Shown: positions 7,160 through 15,142 of the stretch, piece after piece
How positions within the stretch are numbered: position 1 is the stretch's first letter
How the letters are laid out: each line of letters begins with the position of its first letter
IMG/VR virus record: IMGVR_UViG_3300009170_000036
Coordinates: 1-20,348 of that record
DNA: 20,348 nucleotides
Strand: one strand, 5' to 3'
Origin: a virus
Position numbers and translations under genes: made by a program
Notes under the pieces: model-generated
What the model was told of the DNA's origin: nothing
What the model saw: the letters and a program-made list of their open reading frames with translations, nothing else
Database searches by the model: none

Positions 7160-7561
7160 TTACCTTAGTCTCTGAAGGATTACGGTGACTTGGAACGGCT
7201 CGTAGTAGTTGACGAGTGAGAAGTTGACGGTCACCTCATATGAATTCATGTCTGGGCTCGGCTTAACATCGACATAGTTTAGCTTGGCTCTAGGTTCGAA
7301 GTTACTGATGGTGTAAGTGACGGCTTTTTCTATGATTGAAGCCGTAATCGGTGAGGCCAGTTCGAATAGCAGCCCGTAGATCGGACTGCCAATCTCAGGA
7401 TGGAACGGCCGTTCATAGTTCATGGTTAGGATCAGATTCTTGATGCTGGCCTTTACTGCATCGTCGTCATATTTCTTGACGATATCCCCAGTAAGGGGAT
7501 TTGCCTGAAACATCAGGTCAATGTCTTTGAAGTGCCGTACTTGGCGTTTGATCGTTGTCAT
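7160..7561 (-). CDS. 25: baseplate wedge protein gp25
   Basis: 133 aa, essentially the length of T4 gp25 (132). gp25 belongs to the lysozyme-like wedge family shared by contractile tails and type VI secretion (TssE). With gp53 and gp6 it nucleates the inner baseplate and contacts the sheath. The diagnostic EPR motif is present (NFEPRAKL, E89-P90-R91), as are the family's early segment (FKDIDLMFQANPLTGDI) and NLILTMNYERPFHPEIGSPI. The start at 7561 has no Shine-Dalgarno sequence (the preceding bases are CTCCTT). A late promoter ends 6 nt before the ATG, so its own transcript would be almost leaderless. The next in-frame ATG lies inside the conserved region, so a later start is unlikely. Confidence 0.93.
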   Translation of the reverse strand: MTTIKRQVRHFKDIDLMFQANPLTGDIVKKYDDDAVKASIKNLILTMNYERPFHPEIGSPIYGLLFELASPITASIIEKAVTYTISNFEPRAKLNYVDVKPSPDMNSYEVTVNFSLVNYYEPFQVTVILQRLR

Positions 7562-7567
7562 AAGGAG

Positions 7568-7575
7568 TATTTATG
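7568..7575 (-). promoter_or_regulatory. T4-type late promoter CATAAATA abutting gp25
   Basis: The minus strand reads CATAAATA, then CTCCTT, then the gp25 ATG. With standard late-promoter spacing the start site is about 7562, one base before the ATG. It would drive gp25-gp6-gp7 as a leaderless or one-base-leader transcript. The motif lies in the 18-nt gap after the preceding gene's stop. Confidence 0.7.
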
Positions 7576-7579
7576 CCAA

Positions 7580-9370
7580 TTATACGGCACTTCCCATAGC
7601 AAAGTACATTTCGGCCACTATAGTGGCCCCATCAAACCACTCTAGTTTATACAGAGCCGGAATTTCTAATGGGGCTGCCCCGCCTTGCCAATCGGGATCA
7701 GTCTGCCAATAGTCTTGGTTAATGGCATAACGTATTCTCCAATGACCTACAGGGGTTAACACCCAATCAGTAAGATTCGTTGTAGTTTCGTCACGCCAAT
7801 CGATGATTGGAGGGGATGCTGGTTCTAGGATTGTATGATATTGGTATGTTTCTAATATAGTATAGCCCCCACCAATCCCCTTTTGGACAAGCCCCACGAA
7901 CGTTAATTGTGTGGTAAGGCTTTGCGGGTTTTTCCATATCGTACCTTGCTGGAACGTCACATGCATGGCTGCCGAGTTTTGCGCGTCTGTGTCGGCAACT
8001 AGTCTAGTCATTCCATCATTTTCATACCAATAATAGCTTTGATCCAAATACACGGGATACTGTGGTGCAAGGCCATTTGCTTGTGAAGCATATAGTTGTG
8101 GTACAAGTGTGTACGGGCCTGTTGTTACACAACCGTTCTGTCCATCTTGGCACATTTTGAAGAAGATTGGGTGATTGGTTACGATTCCTTCGGCTGTGAA
8201 CAAAATCTTGAATGAGGTGCCTGAATAGGAACCATCCTTATGTGGTAGCCGCAGCCAAATACCTTGCTCGGCAATACCACTGCCAACGTTGAATCGGTTA
8301 ATACCTATCTCAATATCATTTGGAATGCTGCCCTCAAATGAGGCAACAGTTGCAGTAATATCCCCTGGCAATAGATTTGGGAATGGGCTGATGTTGAAAG
8401 TCATATACATCGGTCCGTCTGGGTACCAAATAGGAGTTGCTGCATCTCCAGGGTATGGGTCAAGGCTGCTGAATTGGTGTGCAGGTACCGCACCATTTGT
8501 ACCATATGGCGCCCCCTCAAAACCAACCCACTGATACATGCCAGTTCCATCACCAAAATAATCGACATATTGGTATGCATATTGCTTGGTCAATTCCCAT
8601 TGGGTCTCTGTAGCAGAACCTGGACCGTACAATGAGGTGACAATCAACGTTCTGTTGCCCCATGTTCCTGACCAACCAGGATAGAACGATGGGCGCAGCA
8701 CAGTACCATTTGCCACGAACACAACTGCACTTTCGTTGACGTACACGCTTGAGCCAGCAAGCCCAGATGAATCAAAATCAACTCTATTGATAAGGTTTGG
8801 TGGATAGCCTGTTGAAAGGATTGAAGTGGACGTCGTGAAGGTTACGAGGATGCTGTTGCTCGCCCCCGCGCCTGCTGTTGGGAATAGCCCGCTAAAGTAG
8901 AGCATATAGGCACCGGCTTTGCTGAACGACAATTCCCCTGTTGTAGAATTATAGGTGATGTAGGGGTGTGCCCGTTCTTGTGTGCCGCCTATGAAATAGC
9001 CTGGTGCGGCAGCCGCACCAACACCACGGACCATTAGCGCGTGGGCCTGACCGAACAAGTTACCGACATTGCCACCACCACCGCCAGTAACCGAGAACTT
9101 GATATCCGTTTCGTCAGTCTGATCAATCACCAACGTTGTTGGGGTCAATGAAGTAAAGGCCTGATTCATCTGTAGCGTGATAATGCCGCTATCAGGCACC
9201 TCCTTCTCAGGCGTGATAATCAATCTTGGACTTAGAGAGTCTAGACCAAACTGTGGTAGGCTTGGCGCATCAGTAGTGTCTACTGCTGGTCCATTGTCTA
9301 CCGGCTTTGGTGGTGCAGGAAGCGCAGTAGGTTCAACAATCTCTAGTAATCCAGGTTTTCCTCTTGCCAT
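7580..9370 (-). CDS. unrecognised tail/baseplate-associated protein
   Basis: 596 aa with no family I recognise. The N-terminal 45 residues are Pro-rich and probably unstructured (VEPTALPAPPKPVD). The rest looks entirely beta: Gly/Ser/Thr-rich strands, many aromatics (GMYQWVGFEGAPYGTNG, YPGDAATPIWYPDG, QSYYWYEN) and a Gly run (TGGGGGNVG). Two Cys close together (MCQDGQNGC) could form a disulphide. There is no signal peptide or membrane segment. Composition and position, 3 nt after gp5 and 18 nt before gp25 inside the late baseplate operon, suggest a virion surface or receptor/carbohydrate-binding protein, but this is inference. T4 has no equivalent between these genes. The start has GGGA about 8 nt upstream. 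Confidence 0.75.
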   Translation of the reverse strand: MARGKPGLLEIVEPTALPAPPKPVDNGPAVDTTDAPSLPQFGLDSLSPRLIITPEKEVPDSGIITLQMNQAFTSLTPTTLVIDQTDETDIKFSVTGGGGGNVGNLFGQAHALMVRGVGAAAAPGYFIGGTQERAHPYITYNSTTGELSFSKAGAYMLYFSGLFPTAGAGASNSILVTFTTSTSILSTGYPPNLINRVDFDSSGLAGSSVYVNESAVVFVANGTVLRPSFYPGWSGTWGNRTLIVTSLYGPGSATETQWELTKQYAYQYVDYFGDGTGMYQWVGFEGAPYGTNGAVPAHQFSSLDPYPGDAATPIWYPDGPMYMTFNISPFPNLLPGDITATVASFEGSIPNDIEIGINRFNVGSGIAEQGIWLRLPHKDGSYSGTSFKILFTAEGIVTNHPIFFKMCQDGQNGCVTTGPYTLVPQLYASQANGLAPQYPVYLDQSYYWYENDGMTRLVADTDAQNSAAMHVTFQQGTIWKNPQSLTTQLTFVGLVQKGIGGGYTILETYQYHTILEPASPPIIDWRDETTTNLTDWVLTPVGHWRIRYAINQDYWQTDPDWQGGAAPLEIPALYKLEWFDGATIVAEMYFAMGSAV

Positions 9371-9373
9371 AGC

Positions 9374-12001
9374 TTATCCCAAATTGTTTAGCGAACCAGC
9401 AACAACTTTGTGGTTCATCATGGTCAATACTTGCTTTTGCTGTTGGTCAGACAATGAAACGTGGATCCATGGATTGCCTGTGCCTGTTGTCTTGTACTCA
9501 AGGATCAGTTGATCGAAGGTACAGTTGTCTCGGATCCAGACGGCGATATCGTAGTATTCCCTCTTTGCCACACCAGGGAACTGCATGTCCGCTGCTTGTC
9601 CCTTTTCGTGCTGGCTCTTACCCGAACCACCTGCTCTAAAGCCACTCGTCACGGTCATGTTTGGATACTTAGCCTTGATCTTGTCAAGCGTGTGGTTGCA
9701 TAGCTTGCGTAGATTGCAGACAATTTGGCCCTTCTTTAGCCCGTGCTGATCGCGCACAGCATCATGCGTAACTGCGGCACCTGTAGACACATTGCCTAGC
9801 TTGAAGCTGGAGGATAGCTGCAATGCTGGCGAGAAGTCCTTCGTCAATTCGAAACCGTCTGGGCACTTCTCTAGTTCTTCCTTTACGTCTGGCGGAGGAG
9901 TCTCGTCCAACCTGACTTCAGGTGGCGTCTTGTCAATCTGTTCTTGTGTGTAGTTACCGTTGTCGATTTGCTTGCGAATATGCTCATCGACCTCATCTGT
10001 AGGATAGCCTGGCTCATCGTAGAAGAATGCAGGCTTGTCTTTACGGTATGGAGTCTCTAGCTTAGGGAAGTCTGGCTTCGTCGGATTCTTCTTTGGATCT
10101 GGCTCAAACATCTCCTCATCACCTGGCAGGCTCTTGTCTACAAAGTCTGCGGTAGTTGATTGACGACGTTGCATAAGGAGCAACTTAGCATCCATTGCAA
10201 TGATGCCTGTAGGCTTAGTCGCCTTGATACTCAATTTCTTGTCTGCCCACAGTCGCAGGTTCTCGTCGGAGAAAATATCGATGTTGCCAATGCTTTCGAT
10301 GCGAATAGCAGACTCAGCCTTATTCTTGAACGACATAGCTTCGCCGCTCTCCTTGTCTGTCTCGACATGGAATGATTCGGCACGCACATGGAAGCCTTCA
10401 CGCACAGAGAGATTGTATTTGCCGCTAACCTCTTGCTTCACATCACCATAGTATTTGGCTTCAACGTCGCCGTCTACCTGAATCTTGGCATCGTTCTTGA
10501 TGTAGATGTTTGCGTCACCATCTACGGTCAGGGAGATATCCCCACCCATGTAGATTTTGCCATGACGGTCAAGGACCCAATAGCCATCACCGATGATCCT
10601 TGTGACCATCGTGCCGTTCTTGTCTATTTCTTGGAACGTACCCTTCTTGTGCCATAGATTGATGCGCTCGTTCTCCGCCGTATCATCGAACTCTAGAACG
10701 TGGCCACTCTCGCTTTCGAACACATGGTTGAATGGGTACTTTGCGTTATATGGTGATAGCGGTTGATCCCACGATTCACCATCAAGCGCAGTCTCGACAC
10801 CTGTAACCTGTGCGTCTTCCTTCTTCTTGACATGCGTCTTGTCAATGTGATCGTGATATGCGAGATAATTGGTGTCTGGGCGCTTGTCCTGATCATCAAA
10901 CTTAGGATAGACCTTGTTCGGATCCTTGAACCCGAGAGAGTCTGAAAAGCTGGATGGATTAGACGACGAGGTGCCTGGGGTGTTAGGTAAATTCGATGTA
11001 GGTGCCCCGACCCCTGGTTGTGATGGAGGTAGTCCTGGTGTCGCAGACCCACCACCTACTGCGTTCGAACCTGTCGAATAGTATGACGAGGCTTTTGTGC
11101 CGTTTGCATCACCCTTGTTGATGCCGTTCTTTAGTGCCGCTGCACCGCCTGGACCCACAAGGTGGGCAGACGCAAGATAGCCCGCAACCTCGCCTTTTGT
11201 CGAATCAGGGGTTACTACACCCTTAGACAACAAGGTTTGATAGTTCTGTTTTAGCAGGCGATTCATGGCATCTTCCTGCGCGTCGTGGTTCTGCAGGAAG
11301 TCCGTCTTGCTGTTGACCCCGTTCTTACCCTTCCAGTTGGCGTCTGTGTCTAGCTCTGAGTTCTTGGCTGTTGACACATAGCCCATATCTTTAAGGGCTG
11401 CTGCACCGAATTGGTACTTGCCGACGTAGTTGAATTGATTGACAGCACTATAGTTGTCGGAGCTTTCGCGTTGACCTAATGCGTCCTTCAATGCATCTAC
11501 ATCCGCCTGTGATAGCGGACCTAGAACTCCACCAGATGCTGTCTGCACCTTCTCTGGAGTAGGCGTCGTCGAGGGGGTTGATTCAGATGACGACGTAGGG
11601 GCAGAACCACCAGAGTCTGGGGTTTCGCCTGAAACTCCTGGCTTCTGCTCGTCATCTTTCAGTTCGATGCCGCCTAGCGTGCCAATCATGATAGGCTGTT
11701 GCATGTCTGAACCATCGAAGAAGAAACCAAAGACCCACGTTCCTTCTACAGGACCTAACGGTGTATGACCGATGCCTGTCATTGCGCCTGATGTGATCGG
11801 CTGCAATGGATATGCCCAAGGCAATTCCTCAATCGGGATGTAGTCTGAGCTAGGATTGTCTAGCGCAGACGATGCTACAGGAACTTTGAACTTGCTGTGG
11901 AACCCGTGTATGCGAACACGACAACGGCCAAGGAACAACGGGTCGTTGCGATCTTCAACAACGCCAGTCCAAAAGATGAGGTCTTCTCGTAGAGGTATCA
12001 T
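9374..12001 (-). CDS. 5: baseplate hub/cell-puncturing protein gp5 with transglycosylase-like and M15 peptidase-like domains
   Basis: 875 aa against 575 in T4. Domains in order: an N-terminal OB-fold typical of gp5/VgrG (1-115, WTGVVEDRNDPLFLGRCRVR); a Ser/Thr/Pro linker; a lytic-transglycosylase-like domain (about 160-310: QRESSDNYSAVN with presumed catalytic E179, GKYQFG at 194-199); a second Pro/Ser linker (about 310-355); a repetitive triple-stranded beta-helix spike (about 420-610: GHVLEFDDT, GDGYWVLDRHGKIYMGGDIS, VDGDANIYI); an acidic/Pro linker; and a C-terminal peptidase M15-like domain (about 715-865). The last keeps SQHEKGQAAD (H798, D805), the Glu of DQLILE (E835) and WIHVS (H847), the expected Zn ligands and base. 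In T4 a lysozyme occupies the transglycosylase's position. The gene overlaps the upstream hub gene by 4 nt. Confidence 0.9.
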   Translation of the reverse strand: MIPLREDLIFWTGVVEDRNDPLFLGRCRVRIHGFHSKFKVPVASSALDNPSSDYIPIEELPWAYPLQPITSGAMTGIGHTPLGPVEGTWVFGFFFDGSDMQQPIMIGTLGGIELKDDEQKPGVSGETPDSGGSAPTSSSESTPSTTPTPEKVQTASGGVLGPLSQADVDALKDALGQRESSDNYSAVNQFNYVGKYQFGAAALKDMGYVSTAKNSELDTDANWKGKNGVNSKTDFLQNHDAQEDAMNRLLKQNYQTLLSKGVVTPDSTKGEVAGYLASAHLVGPGGAAALKNGINKGDANGTKASSYYSTGSNAVGGGSATPGLPPSQPGVGAPTSNLPNTPGTSSSNPSSFSDSLGFKDPNKVYPKFDDQDKRPDTNYLAYHDHIDKTHVKKKEDAQVTGVETALDGESWDQPLSPYNAKYPFNHVFESESGHVLEFDDTAENERINLWHKKGTFQEIDKNGTMVTRIIGDGYWVLDRHGKIYMGGDISLTVDGDANIYIKNDAKIQVDGDVEAKYYGDVKQEVSGKYNLSVREGFHVRAESFHVETDKESGEAMSFKNKAESAIRIESIGNIDIFSDENLRLWADKKLSIKATKPTGIIAMDAKLLLMQRRQSTTADFVDKSLPGDEEMFEPDPKKNPTKPDFPKLETPYRKDKPAFFYDEPGYPTDEVDEHIRKQIDNGNYTQEQIDKTPPEVRLDETPPPDVKEELEKCPDGFELTKDFSPALQLSSSFKLGNVSTGAAVTHDAVRDQHGLKKGQIVCNLRKLCNHTLDKIKAKYPNMTVTSGFRAGGSGKSQHEKGQAADMQFPGVAKREYYDIAVWIRDNCTFDQLILEYKTTGTGNPWIHVSLSDQQQKQVLTMMNHKVVAGSLNNLG

Positions 12002-13548
12002 GGATTTAACGTCGGATAGGATAAGTCTGGTGAAGTTGATTCAGTATCTGGAACCTTGACGTTGAAGGCGTCCTTCATTGCTTCAAGGGTCATCTTATGC
12101 TGAATAGGCGAAATGTAGTGCTTGATTGCTGTGACTAGGTATGCGCCGGTCAGGTAAATGTCGGTGCCTTCATCTGTCACCTTCTTTGCTTGCATGTTCG
12201 GATACAAGAAGGTGATCATGGAACCTACGCGAATGTCTGTTCGTCCGTAGACCAATAGATTGATGGAGAAGTTAGTGAGTGAGGACAAACGCGCTGCCCG
12301 TTGTGCCAACCATTGCTTGTGATTAGCAAGTGGGGAGATTTCGTCGTCAAACAAGAAGTACGGTTGCCTGAATCTGCGAACAACGTGCCGTCTTGGATCG
12401 ATGACAGCATCCTTTGATCCTAACAGAAAGTCTGGTGAGTTAGGGAACATCTTGCCGTCACTACTCGTATGCTTGAAGTCATCATAATGGTCGTCGTGCG
12501 AGTATTGATGCTCACGGTACCGCTTCATGATAGGATCAATCGAACGAATTTCCTGCCCAAAGTATCCTTTGTTCTGCTGATCTAGGATGTTGAAGGCGTT
12601 GTTGAACTCAAACTTCAAAACGCGCTTCATTGCCTTTGCTGTGTCTAGCGAATAGGAATCAGCATCGGTGTCTGCTGCCTGTAGATTAGGTGGTGTGTAC
12701 TCGTATTGGAACTTATCAAGGTGGCTGAAGTTAATCAGGGAATCGATAGTCGCAAAGTGGAATGCTTTGTTTGACTCAAAGAAAAGGAATGTACCGCCTT
12801 TTCCTTTTTCGTTCGGCACCGCTCTATTGCAGATCCAATTGATACACTTCATTGGCGTCCAATTAGGCGCAATGAACTTGATCTTGTTGCTTGTAGCGTA
12901 GTCCTCACCGTTGTAGACGTTTGGGTAACGACCCTTTTCTAGTTCTTGGTAGTCATATGGAGCATAGCCTAGCACAAGATCAGATACCCCTTCTTTGGTT
13001 GTTCCACTACCTTGTCTGACAACTAGATTGCGTGGTATTGCATTTGCACCTGTCTTTGTGACATAGGTATTGAACAGAAACGGCACCAAGTCTGCTGCGC
13101 TAGGCGTAACTGAATCGTTTGACGCTGGGATAGGACGATTGAGTGGCTTGGTGAATGCGTCAGACAGTAGCTCTAGAGAGCAGAAATGCAACCGATAGAT
13201 TTGCAGACGGTCGTTGTGGATAGTCTCCTGCTCTGTGATGGCATAGATGCCAAACGTCTTGCGAATGCGTTGCTTGTCGCTAAGACCAGGCGTGCGAACA
13301 TCGATTCGCAGTCCCTCAAGCCCAAAGATTGAGAAGTCCTCAATCAGGTTGTTTGAGTCAGAGATTAGGATGTTGCCGTACAGGGAGTTGGAGAAAATGT
13401 CCTCATAGAGGTTGATTTCCGCAAAGACTCTCCTCAGATCGACCTCACGAATCTCTGTTCCGCCACCGCCCTGTACGTTGGCGATTAGGGATACCTCGTC
13501 AATCTGGATCTCGCCAGCCGAGGTAATCTTGATGGTTTCGTCGGTCAT
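11998..13548 (-). CDS. 27: baseplate hub protein, gp27-like
   Basis: 516 aa against 391 in T4. gp27 is the trimeric torus at the top of the gp5 spike and adapts the six-fold baseplate to the three-fold needle. Features fitting the hub fold are an early strand/turn region (LYEDIFSNSLYGNILISDSN, about 49-68), a middle with LYRLHFCSLELLSDAF-type strands, and a C-terminal tube-like domain with GAYLVTAIKHYISPIQHKMT, comparable to the T4 gp27 end '[20 protein letters not shown]'. Similarity to T4 is low, so the name rests largely on position: directly upstream of gp5 with a 4-nt ATGA overlap, and downstream of gp53 with the same overlap. Coupled translation with gp5 fits their 1:1 complex. Confidence 0.78.
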   Translation of the reverse strand: MTDETIKITSAGEIQIDEVSLIANVQGGGGTEIREVDLRRVFAEINLYEDIFSNSLYGNILISDSNNLIEDFSIFGLEGLRIDVRTPGLSDKQRIRKTFGIYAITEQETIHNDRLQIYRLHFCSLELLSDAFTKPLNRPIPASNDSVTPSAADLVPFLFNTYVTKTGANAIPRNLVVRQGSGTTKEGVSDLVLGYAPYDYQELEKGRYPNVYNGEDYATSNKIKFIAPNWTPMKCINWICNRAVPNEKGKGGTFLFFESNKAFHFATIDSLINFSHLDKFQYEYTPPNLQAADTDADSYSLDTAKAMKRVLKFEFNNAFNILDQQNKGYFGQEIRSIDPIMKRYREHQYSHDDHYDDFKHTSSDGKMFPNSPDFLLGSKDAVIDPRRHVVRRFRQPYFLFDDEISPLANHKQWLAQRAARLSSLTNFSINLLVYGRTDIRVGSMITFLYPNMQAKKVTDEGTDIYLTGAYLVTAIKHYISPIQHKMTLEAMKDAFNVKVPDTESTSPDLSYPTLNP

Positions 13549-14108
13549 GTTACGATCAATGCTTGAAGCTCACGCATAAAGTCGCTGATAAGCTCTTTCT
13601 TGAAGATGCGGATTTCTCGCTTGTCATCGTTGAGCTTTTCCTCATACTCTGCATTGGTGATTGGGTTGATTTCCTCTGTCGTTGGGTCCCACACCTTTGC
13701 TGTGTACTCTGGGTCAAATGTAGCAAACTCTGCTGGAGTAGGCATGAACATGCCATTGCGCCATGGTTTAGGTGACGACAGTTCATAATGATGGATGTTG
13801 TTCTTATCCACACCGTATTTGTTCTCAACGAAGTGGTTCAGGTTCACGGACGAGATAGGCCATTCAAAGAATGGATCAATGATCTTGTTGGTGTGCATAA
13901 GAATCCAATGCAGCTCTGCATTGCCATACATCTTAGCAGCCAATACGTCAGGCGTCTCTCCATCACGCACAAAGTACAGGTCATATAGCGTAGCTTCGTC
14001 TAGCAAGCGGTCGCGCACCTTTACACGGCGCATGATATCTGTGACATAGCGCCCGTTATTCTCGTTCGCGAACGAGTACAACAACGTGGGGAATAGGGTG
14101 AAGTACAT
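13545..14108 (-). CDS. 53: baseplate wedge protein gp53
   Basis: 187 aa (T4: 196). gp53 is a LysM-like inner-baseplate protein that holds neighbouring wedges together through gp6, gp25 and the hub. The N-terminus is typical (YFTLFPTLLYSF ... YVTDIMRRVKVRDRLLDEAT), followed by the LysM-like segment (YDLYFVRDGETPDVLAAKMY, GNAELHWILMHTNKIIDPFF, EWP) and the variable charged C-terminal part. It begins 1 nt inside the gp48 stop (TAATG) and ends 4 nt inside the hub gene, so all three are translationally coupled. The short length and conserved segments make this a confident call. Confidence 0.92.
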   Translation of the reverse strand: MYFTLFPTLLYSFANENNGRYVTDIMRRVKVRDRLLDEATLYDLYFVRDGETPDVLAAKMYGNAELHWILMHTNKIIDPFFEWPISSVNLNHFVENKYGVDKNNIHHYELSSPKPWRNGMFMPTPAEFATFDPEYTAKVWDPTTEEINPITNAEYEEKLNDDKREIRIFKKELISDFMRELQALIVT

Positions 14109-15088
14109 TAGAAGCCCTCTTTGATTCGGTCTGCTGTCAGTAGCTCTAGTTCCATGAAGCCCATACGCATACTGATTTCAGTCGGCATACCGTCTGTGAA
14201 AGTGTAGAACTGATCTCCACCATAATCCACTTCGAAGTCGGTCAATGCACAGGTCGAAATCTTGAACAGATTCTGCCTTGCGCTAGACGGTTGGTCGGAG
14301 TTTGCATCACCTGCTGCGGCATTTTCTTGTGTGCCAAAGTAAAACACAATGTCAAACTCAGAAGGGTATGTCAAGAACAGATTGCTTCCACCTGTTTCTG
14401 GATGCATGTGGTACTTGAACATCATGATGATGTTCCGAATCTGCTGTGCTTCGTCTGGGTTGCGTGGGTAGAAGTGATATTCAAAAGAGAAGCTTCGGAA
14501 ACGCATACTCTTGAACAACTGGGTTCTGTGTTCGTTGATTGCTGTGCGGGAAAGGATACTGAATATGTCCCGTGTGCCAGCCTCACCACCAAGTCCAACC
14601 ATTCCCGATGCTGCATTCAATGCACTCAGGCCCACTGCCTTCATTACATTGCCACCGACGTTAAGGGCACTTCTGCCTGCATCTGCTGCCTTTTTCCAAT
14701 ACGAATCTTCATTGCTTGAAGTGTCGAGCGATTCGGTCAGCGCCCAGCCCAAGACAGGGCCCAATGAGGTCATGTCCCAGTCGGCACCATACTTTGCAGA
14801 TGGACGAGATTGGATAGGTAGTGCGATAGCAGATTTCAGTCGCTTGTATGGCTTTACGTCAACCATCTTGCTTGATGTTCCAACCATACCAGGAATAGGG
14901 GACAGGGTACCGATCGTTGTGCCTTGATTCTTGAGTTTCGACTCTTGTGGGATGTTCACATAGAACACCACATAGTTTGCGTTTTCTTTTGACCAGCCCA
15001 AGTCTTTGGGATACGCCAGATAATCTAGCGTATATTTGTCGCTATCAAGTGATTCTGGGCGACGGTCGGTTTCTGGTAAATCAGCCAT
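14108..15088 (-). CDS. 48: baseplate tail-tube cap protein gp48
   Basis: 326 aa (T4: 364). gp48 sits on the hub with gp54 and forms the platform on which tube and sheath polymerise. Family features: NYVVFYVNIPQESKLKNQG near residue 40, a small-residue helical insert (about 135-175, ALNVGGNVMKAVGLSALNAA), then the tube-fold segment FRSFSFEYHFYPRNPDEAQQ, IIMMFKYHMHPE, FLTYPSEFDIVFYFG, the KISTCALTDFEVDYGGDQFY strand, and a C-terminus ending ELELLTADRIKEGF. The start has AGAGGA 6 nt upstream and a late promoter leaving a 20-nt leader. It heads the minus-strand operon gp48-gp53-hub-gp5-unknown, divergent from gp4. Confidence 0.9.
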   Translation of the reverse strand: MADLPETDRRPESLDSDKYTLDYLAYPKDLGWSKENANYVVFYVNIPQESKLKNQGTTIGTLSPIPGMVGTSSKMVDVKPYKRLKSAIALPIQSRPSAKYGADWDMTSLGPVLGWALTESLDTSSNEDSYWKKAADAGRSALNVGGNVMKAVGLSALNAASGMVGLGGEAGTRDIFSILSRTAINEHRTQLFKSMRFRSFSFEYHFYPRNPDEAQQIRNIIMMFKYHMHPETGGSNLFLTYPSEFDIVFYFGTQENAAAGDANSDQPSSARQNLFKISTCALTDFEVDYGGDQFYTFTDGMPTEISMRMGFMELELLTADRIKEGF

Positions 15089-15113
15089 TGTTTGTCCTCT
15101 ATGGTGGTCCGTC

Positions 15114-15121
15114 TATTTATG
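15114..15121 (-). promoter_or_regulatory. T4-type late promoter CATAAATA before gp48
   Basis: The minus strand reads CATAAATAG. The predicted start is near 15108, giving a 20-nt leader that carries the AGAGGA ribosome-binding site of gp48. It is the left half of a divergent pair with the promoter at 15130-15137. Confidence 0.78.
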
Positions 15122-15129
15122 CTGGTCAG

Positions 15130-15137
15130 TATAAATA
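15130..15137 (+). promoter_or_regulatory. T4-type late promoter TATAAATA before gp4
   Basis: Perfect TATAAATA consensus on the plus strand, followed by GCTTC and then the gp4 ATG. Standard spacing places the transcription start at 15143, the A of that ATG, so the transcript should be leaderless. It would drive gp4 and probably the whole plus-strand operon. Confidence 0.8.
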
Positions 15138-15142
15138 GCTTC

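Noticed and set aside
15092-15142. Upstream extension of gp4 to the ATG at 15092
   Set aside because: It would begin 5' of the TATAAATA promoter, has no ribosome-binding site, and the family N-terminus aligns with MAYKGRYTP at 15143.
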